From an uncultured Bacteroidales bacterium (lineage in GTDB: Bacteria; Bacteroidota; Bacteroidia; Bacteroidales; Muribaculaceae): DNA of 34,089 bases. The first letter of the stretch is position 1, and every line of letters starts with the position of its first letter. The notes under the pieces are model-generated. The model ran no database searches and was not told the origin of the DNA. It saw only the letters and a list, made by a program, of their open reading frames with translations. The position numbers were made by a program, and so were the translations under genes. Positions 30,494-34,089 of this stretch are shown in pieces. Location of the stretch: NCBI GenBank assembly GCA_900542185.1, contig UQMZ01000041.1:1-34089 (forward strand), in the 5' to 3' direction.

Positions 30494-31579
30494 TTAACGG
30501 TTGATGTTTTTTTCTTTGAGCGCGTTCACCACTTCCTCGGGGCTGGGGATGATGCCGCCGAGGCGTCCGAAGTGCTCTACGGGGAGCGCGTCGTGCACGG
30601 CGAGGCGCACATCCTCTATCATCTGGCCGGCGTTGAGCTCGACCACGAGTATTCCCTTCTTGCCCTGTGCGGCGCGGGCCACGGCCTCGGTGGGGAAGGG
30701 CCAGAGGGTGATGGGGCGGACGATGCCGACCTTGATGCCCTCCTCGGCCGCTATCTCGCGGGCCTTGTCGGATATGCGCGCTATGGAGCCGAAGGCCACT
30801 ATCAGATAGTCGGCGCCTTCCACGTCTATCTCCTCCCAGCGGGTCTCGTTCTTCTCGATGGTGCGGTAGCGCTCCTGCAGCTGGTGGTTGATCACCTCCA
30901 TCTTGGCGGGCTCCAGCTCCAGGCTGGTTATGACGTTGCGCTTGCGGCCGCCGAGTCTGCCGTTGGCCGCCCAGGGACACTGCTTGCGTATCTCCTCGTC
31001 GGTGCGCCGCGGACGCGGTTCGGGCAATACGACCTTCTCCATCATCTGGCCCACGATGCCGTCGGCCAAAATCATGCAGGGGTTGGTGTATTTGAACGCC
31101 AGGTCAAAGCCGAGTCCTACGAAGTCCACCATCTCCTGCACCGTGGAGGGAGCCAGGACTATCAGGTGATAGTCGCCGTGGCCGCCGCCCTTGGTGGCCT
31201 GGAAATAGTCGGCCTGGCTGGGCTGGATTGTGCCGAGGCCGGGGCCTCCGCGCATCACGTTCAGTATGAGTGCCGGCAGCGAGGCCGCGGCTATATAGGA
31301 AATACCCTCCTGCTTCAGGCTGACGCCCGGCGACGAGGAACTGGTCATCACGGCTTTGCCTGTGGCGGCGCCGCCGTACACCATATTGATGGCGGCCACT
31401 TCCGATTCGGCCTGCAGGACCACCATGCCCGTGGTCTCCCACGGCATCAGCTCCTCGAGTGTCTCCAGCACCTCCGACTGCGGGGTGATGGGATAGCCGA
31501 AATATCCGTCGCATCCGTAGCGTATAGCGGCATGCGCTATCGCTTCGTTGCCCTTCATGAGCCTTATCTCTTCTTTCAT
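30494..31579 (-). CDS. korA: 2-oxoacid:ferredoxin oxidoreductase, alpha subunit (VorB/KorA type)
   Basis: 361 residues. Seen: the N-terminal pyrimidine-binding domain LMKGNEAIAHAAIRYGCDGY then FGYPITPQSEVLE, AVMTSSSSPGVSLKQEGISY, MRGGPGLGTIQPSQADYFQA, and a C-terminal transketolase-like domain (DYLIVAFGSIARIS, GIKVGIVRPITLWPFP). Bacteroidales homologues are often labelled 3-methyl-2-oxobutanoate dehydrogenase VorB. With the ferredoxin, beta and gamma genes it makes acyl-CoA and reduced ferredoxin, or runs reductive carboxylation. Confidence 0.93.
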   Translation of the reverse strand: MKEEIRLMKGNEAIAHAAIRYGCDGYFGYPITPQSEVLETLEELMPWETTGMVVLQAESEVAAINMVYGGAATGKAVMTSSSSPGVSLKQEGISYIAAASLPALILNVMRGGPGLGTIQPSQADYFQATKGGGHGDYHLIVLAPSTVQEMVDFVGLGFDLAFKYTNPCMILADGIVGQMMEKVVLPEPRPRRTDEEIRKQCPWAANGRLGGRKRNVITSLELEPAKMEVINHQLQERYRTIEKNETRWEEIDVEGADYLIVAFGSIARISDKAREIAAEEGIKVGIVRPITLWPFPTEAVARAAQGKKGILVVELNAGQMIEDVRLAVHDALPVEHFGRLGGIIPSPEEVVNALKEKNINR

Positions 31580-31623
31580 ATTCGTAGAGTGTTTTTCTGA
31601 TTGAGCGGAACCAAGAGCCTGCC

Positions 31624-31857
31624 TTAGTCCTCCACTTTGACTCTGTAAACTTCAATGCATGCGTCGGGACATACCCAGGCGCACGAACAACAGCCCGTGC
31701 ATTTCTCGGGCTCAGCCATATAGGCGTAATGGTACCCTCGGTCGTTCACCTCGTTGGGCTGTAGGGCCAGCGTCTTGGTGGGACATGCCACCACGCACAG
31801 GTTGCATCCTTTGCAACGCACTGTGTTGACCGTAATTGCTCCTCTGATTTTTGCCAT
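31624..31857 (-). CDS. korD: Ferredoxin (delta) subunit, 2x 4Fe-4S
   Basis: A 77-residue ferredoxin with two clusters: C15-C18-C21-C25 (RCKGCNLCVVACP) and C53-C56-C59-C63 (KCTGCCSCAWVCP). It passes electrons from the TPP subunit to ferredoxin. First gene of the korDABC operon. The alpha gene starts 44 bp further on. Confidence 0.93.
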   Translation of the reverse strand: MAKIRGAITVNTVRCKGCNLCVVACPTKTLALQPNEVNDRGYHYAYMAEPEKCTGCCSCAWVCPDACIEVYRVKVED

Positions 31858-31950
31858 GATTCTAAGGTTAGAGTGTTTTGTGTGTCTTTATGGCACGCTT
31901 GAGCCAGATCCGGAACGACTCACTATGCCGCTCTGGCCCGGACTCACCTA

Positions 31951-31958
31951 CAAAGGTA
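31951..31958 (-). promoter_or_regulatory. -7 element for korDABC
   Basis: TACCTTTG on the minus strand, 93 bp before the korD ATG. No TTG at 19-21 bp; only GGTTTT is found there. Confidence 0.45.
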
Positions 31959-32025
31959 AAAAAGATTTCCGAGAAAACCGCATCTTTTAAAATATTTTTT
32001 TGCACTTTGTGTCAAGACCACATAA

Positions 32026-32058
32026 AAATCCCTTCCGACATGGTGCCGGAAGGGATTT
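32026..32058 (-). terminator. Intrinsic terminator of the sirtuin gene
   Basis: AAATCCCTTCCG (32026-32037) pairs exactly with CGGAAGGGATTT (32047-32058). On the minus strand the stem runs into TTTTT. It lies 34 bp past the stop of the sirtuin gene. Confidence 0.85.
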
Positions 32059-32060
32059 GT

Positions 32061-32095
32061 CTTAACTCTTTAAACTTTCTAAACTTTATCAACTA
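32061..32095 (-). repeat. Dispersed AT repeat, copy C
   Basis: On the minus strand it reads TAGTTGATAAAGTTTAGAAA then GTTTAAAGAGTTAAG. It matches copy A (12643) and copy B (33901) over most of its length. It touches the sirtuin stop codon (32093). Confidence 0.6.
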
Positions 32096-32794
32096 TTTAT
32101 CGTCCTCCAGCTTGCGGGCAAGGATTTCCATCCCCTTGGTGGCCGGCTCCTTGATTACCGTCACGTCGGGGATGCCGCTGACGTCGGCGGGGTTGGGGTC
32201 GATGTAGTAGATCGGGGTGCCGGGACGCACGCAGTTGATCAGTCCTGCGGCTGGATACACCACCAGCGAGGTGCCTATCACCACGAATATGTCGGCCTCC
32301 TGCGCCAGCCGGATGGCCTTGTCGATGTTTGGCACCGGCTCGTTGAAGAACACGATGTGGGGACGCATCGGGTCGCCGTTCCTGCCGCGCGTGGCGGGAG
32401 TGGTCTCCAGGTGCTCGATGCTCAGCGGCTCGATATAGTCGGGATTGGTGACGGAGCGCATCTTCATCAGTTCGCCGTGCAGATGCAGCACGTGGGTCGA
32501 GCCGGCGCGCTCGTGCAGGTCGTCGACGTTCTGCGTGATGATGTACACGTCATAATCCTTCTCCAGCTCGGCCAGGGCCCTGTGGGCCGCGTTGGGCGCA
32601 GCCTTCAGCAGGTCGCGCCGGCGCGCGTTGTAGAACTCGTGAACCAGCTCCGGATCGCGGCGGAATCCTTCGGCCGACGCCACCTGCATCACCGGATAGT
32701 TCTCCCATAATCCACCCGCGTCGCGGAACGTGCTGATACCGCTCTCCGCACTCACTCCGGCTCCCGTGGACACTACCAGTTTCTTCTTTGCCAT
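32093..32794 (-). CDS. cobB: SIR2-family NAD-dependent protein deacylase
   Basis: A 233-residue cytoplasmic enzyme removing acyl groups from lysines with NAD+. Seen: GAGVSAESGISTFRD (11-25), TQNVDDLHERAG, catalytic His106 in HLHGEL, VVIGTSLVVYPAA, and the late IDPNP. Y55-x-x-R58 (FYNARRR) is the SIRT5/CobB pair that binds succinyl or malonyl groups. The usual two C-x-x-C zinc pairs after HGEL are absent, as is common in Bacteroidota CobB. Stands alone with its own terminator. Confidence 0.92.
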   Translation of the reverse strand: MAKKKLVVSTGAGVSAESGISTFRDAGGLWENYPVMQVASAEGFRRDPELVHEFYNARRRDLLKAAPNAAHRALAELEKDYDVYIITQNVDDLHERAGSTHVLHLHGELMKMRSVTNPDYIEPLSIEHLETTPATRGRNGDPMRPHIVFFNEPVPNIDKAIRLAQEADIFVVIGTSLVVYPAAGLINCVRPGTPIYYIDPNPADVSGIPDVTVIKEPATKGMEILARKLEDDK

Positions 32795-32818
32795 GACTTA
32801 TATCCGTTTATAATTAAC

Positions 32819-32826
32819 TATCTTTG
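32819..32826 (+). promoter_or_regulatory. Possible -7 element for the SDR gene
   Basis: TATCTTTG fits TAnnTTTG. The nearest TTTG upstream is 28 bp away, so the -33 match is poor. Confidence 0.3.
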
Positions 32827-32890
32827 CGTTCGGGGGTCAAAACAGTATAACCACCCTTGTTGTTAACTCCATAGGGGACTTTGTCCCTTA

Positions 32891-33073
32891 GAAACTGTTT
32901 AAATTTATTACGAATAATTTTTTATATGGATTCTTTCAATGGCTTTTAAGAATCTTTTTGGCTGTTTTCGCCAAGTTTCGGCAGTCGCAACCGAAAGGTT
33001 TCTCCTTTCTCAACTTGCGAAAACATCTCAAAAATCTTCTCAAAATCCATTGAAAATAAATTTAAACAGTTTC
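32891..33073. mobile_element. MITE-like element, 19-bp terminal inverted repeats, TTA duplication
   Basis: Both ends are GAAACTGTTTAAATTTATT in inverted orientation (32891-32909 and 33055-33073, all 19 bp match). TTA stands directly outside both ends (32888-32890 and 33074-33076), as a 3-bp target duplication. Inside, the minus strand holds a 34-codon ORF (33050 to 32946, starting MDFEKIFEMFSQVEK, ending GENSQKDS). There is no transposase, so it would move in trans. Confidence 0.75.
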
Positions 33074-33125
33074 TTACAAAAGTAAACAAAACTCCGGACA
33101 TAAAGAAAACAAAATAAACATAAAT

Positions 33126-33890
33126 ATGAAGAAAATAGTGATAATGGGTGCCTCGTCGGGCATCGGCCTGGCATGTGCCGAGGCACTGGCCAGCCGTGGC
33201 GTGAAAGTGGGAATGGCGGCGCGTCACACGGAACCGATGGCCGCGCTCAAGGAGAAATACCCCGACACGGTGGAGTATATGGCGATAGACGTCACGAAAC
33301 CTGATGCGCCGGATAAATTGAACGAGCTGATAACCAGGCTTGGAGGTATGGACATATATTTCCATGTCGCGGGCATCGGTTATGAGAACATGGTGCTTGA
33401 CCCGGTCAGGGAGACGGCCATATTCGAGACCAACACGGTGGGCTTCGTGCGGTGTATATGCGCCGCCTACCGCTATTTCCGGCTGAACGGCATCAAGGGA
33501 CAGATAGCTGCCGTGACCTCGGTGGCCGGCACCAACGGCATCGGGCGTCTGTCGGCCTATTCCGCCTCGAAGGGCGCCTGTCAGAAATGGCTTGTGGCCC
33601 TGGAACAGCTCAGCGACAACTCGGTGGCAGGCATCACATTCACCGACATCCGTCCCGGCTGGATACGTACGCCGCTGCTGGAGCCGGACTGTAAGTATCC
33701 CATGACCATGACTCTGGATTATGCCGTGCCGTTGATACTGAAAGCTATTGTCCGCAAACGTCGCGTGGCTGTGATAGACTGGCGCTGGAACATCGTGGTG
33801 GGCCTGTGGCGCATGATTCCCAACGCGATCTACACCCATCTCAACATCCCCATCTCAAAGCCCGACAGACCCCTGCCGAAGGGAGTGTGA
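33126..33890 (+). CDS. SDR-family oxidoreductase
   Basis: A 254-residue short-chain dehydrogenase/reductase. Seen: cofactor motif GASSGIG (residues 8-14), a basic residue in AARHTEP that would favour NADP(H), HVAGIG in place of NNAG, catalytic S in VTSVAG, and the Y-S-A-S-K catalytic motif. A C-terminal extension after residue 200 has a hydrophobic helix (VVGLWRMIPNAIYTHL) and may touch the membrane. Substrate unknown. It is preceded by the MITE-like element, which leaves 52 bp before its ATG. Confidence 0.88.
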   Translation: MKKIVIMGASSGIGLACAEALASRGVKVGMAARHTEPMAALKEKYPDTVEYMAIDVTKPDAPDKLNELITRLGGMDIYFHVAGIGYENMVLDPVRETAIFETNTVGFVRCICAAYRYFRLNGIKGQIAAVTSVAGTNGIGRLSAYSASKGACQKWLVALEQLSDNSVAGITFTDIRPGWIRTPLLEPDCKYPMTMTLDYAVPLILKAIVRKRRVAVIDWRWNIVVGLWRMIPNAIYTHLNIPISKPDRPLPKGV

Positions 33891-33900
33891 ACCGGCGGCC

Positions 33901-33936
33901 AGTTAATAAAGTTGACAAAGTTTAGAAAGTCAAGAT
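33901..33936 (+). repeat. Dispersed AT repeat, copy B
   Basis: AGTTAATAAAGTTGACAAAG then TTTAGAAAGTCAAGAT, closely related to copies at 12643 and 32061 (reversed). It starts 10 bp after the SDR stop codon. Confidence 0.6.
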
Positions 33937-34014
33937 AATGTCATATCGCGATGAATAGTAGCGTGGGCTCTCCGAGTAATCCGAAAGGAGGCTGTCGCAT
34001 AAAAAAAAGAGAAC

Positions 34015-34084
34015 ATGCGAATGCAACGAATCGCAAAAAAATCGACCATCACATTCGCATATTCAGTTGATTAATGTAACTTTG
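34015..34084 (+). promoter_or_regulatory. Inverted repeat and -7 element at the window end
   Basis: ATGCGAATG (34015-34023) pairs with CATTCGCAT (34052-34060). It is followed by TAACTTTG (34077-34084), a good -7 element without a matching TTG at 20 bp. They probably begin a transcript, or the end of an insertion element, beyond the window. No coding sequence is visible. Confidence 0.4.
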
Positions 34085-34089
34085 CTCAC

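Larger units (their letters stand above)
32795..33125. other. 331-bp divergent gap holding a MITE-like element
   Basis: No full gene. It contains a +-strand TATCTTTG (32819-32826, possible promoter for the SDR gene), a GGGAC-TTT-GTCCC hairpin (32875-32887) and the 183-bp inverted-repeat element 32891-33073. The element sits between that possible promoter and the SDR start. Confidence 0.7.

Noticed and set aside
29918..31600. Plus-strand open frame of 560 codons across korB and korA
   Set aside because: It runs antisense through two well-defined subunit genes and has no recognisable domain; its composition is that of a shadow frame.
32946..33839. Minus-strand frame of 297 codons over the SDR gene
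   Set aside because: Most of it is a shadow of the SDR gene; only the last 34 codons lie inside the MITE-like element and are noted there.

Overview
The window is a chromosomal segment of a Bacteroidales bacterium, most likely a Muribaculaceae-type gut organism (lineage inferred). The evidence is Bacteroidota-type promoters (TAnnTTTG at -7, TTG/TTTG about 20 bp upstream), a metY-metX-hom methionine cluster, a korDABC 2-oxoacid:ferredoxin oxidoreductase operon, several FKBP lipoproteins, a DUF5715 protein and a large-periplasmic-domain YidC. The first 49 bases are not genomic: they are an untrimmed Illumina Nextera i5 adapter with its index, so base 50 is the real contig edge.

Layout. 206-1601: an exported TlpA-like thioredoxin, a gene graveyard (ORF6N/PLD-like tail and HicB-like remnant, with paired palindromes), and tRNA-Ser(GCU). 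1881-5449: metY, metX, hom (homoserine to homocysteine). 5582-10581: pyrG, yidC, a membrane polyferredoxin and DUF4286. 10518-15088 (minus strand): lysophospholipid-type acyltransferase, obg GTPase, WYL regulator with a perfect palindrome in front of it, rfbB.

15147-23039 is an AT-rich accessory island bounded by a 46/47-bp direct repeat that itself looks like an intrinsic terminator. The island carries, on the minus strand, a BcgI-like restriction-modification pair (PD-(D/E)XK nuclease fused to a gamma-type N6-adenine methylase, and a two-TRD specificity subunit whose gene overlaps it), then a PHP-phosphoesterase/SMC-like ATPase fusion and a small acidic protein, all tightly spaced. Downstream lie an intact AlbA_2/Schlafen-like ATP-binding protein with a tandem-repeat linker, and three remnants of related genes. 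One of these is a chimera that joins an AlbA_2 N-terminus to an HsdS-like C-terminal helix. The RM + PHP-ATPase cassette is the best candidate for an under-described defence system here.

23079-28843: a translationally coupled minus-strand run of FKBP-type prolyl isomerases and small lipoproteins ending in ksgA; a DUF5715 lipoprotein; then divergent HAD phosphatase-aroB. 28844-29157 holds a large nested hairpin. 29158-31857 is the korDABC operon. 32093-33890 has a zinc-less sirtuin and an SDR oxidoreductase, separated by a 183-bp MITE-like element with 19-bp terminal inverted repeats and a TTA target duplication. The window ends in a palindrome and a lone -7 element that probably begin another element or gene.
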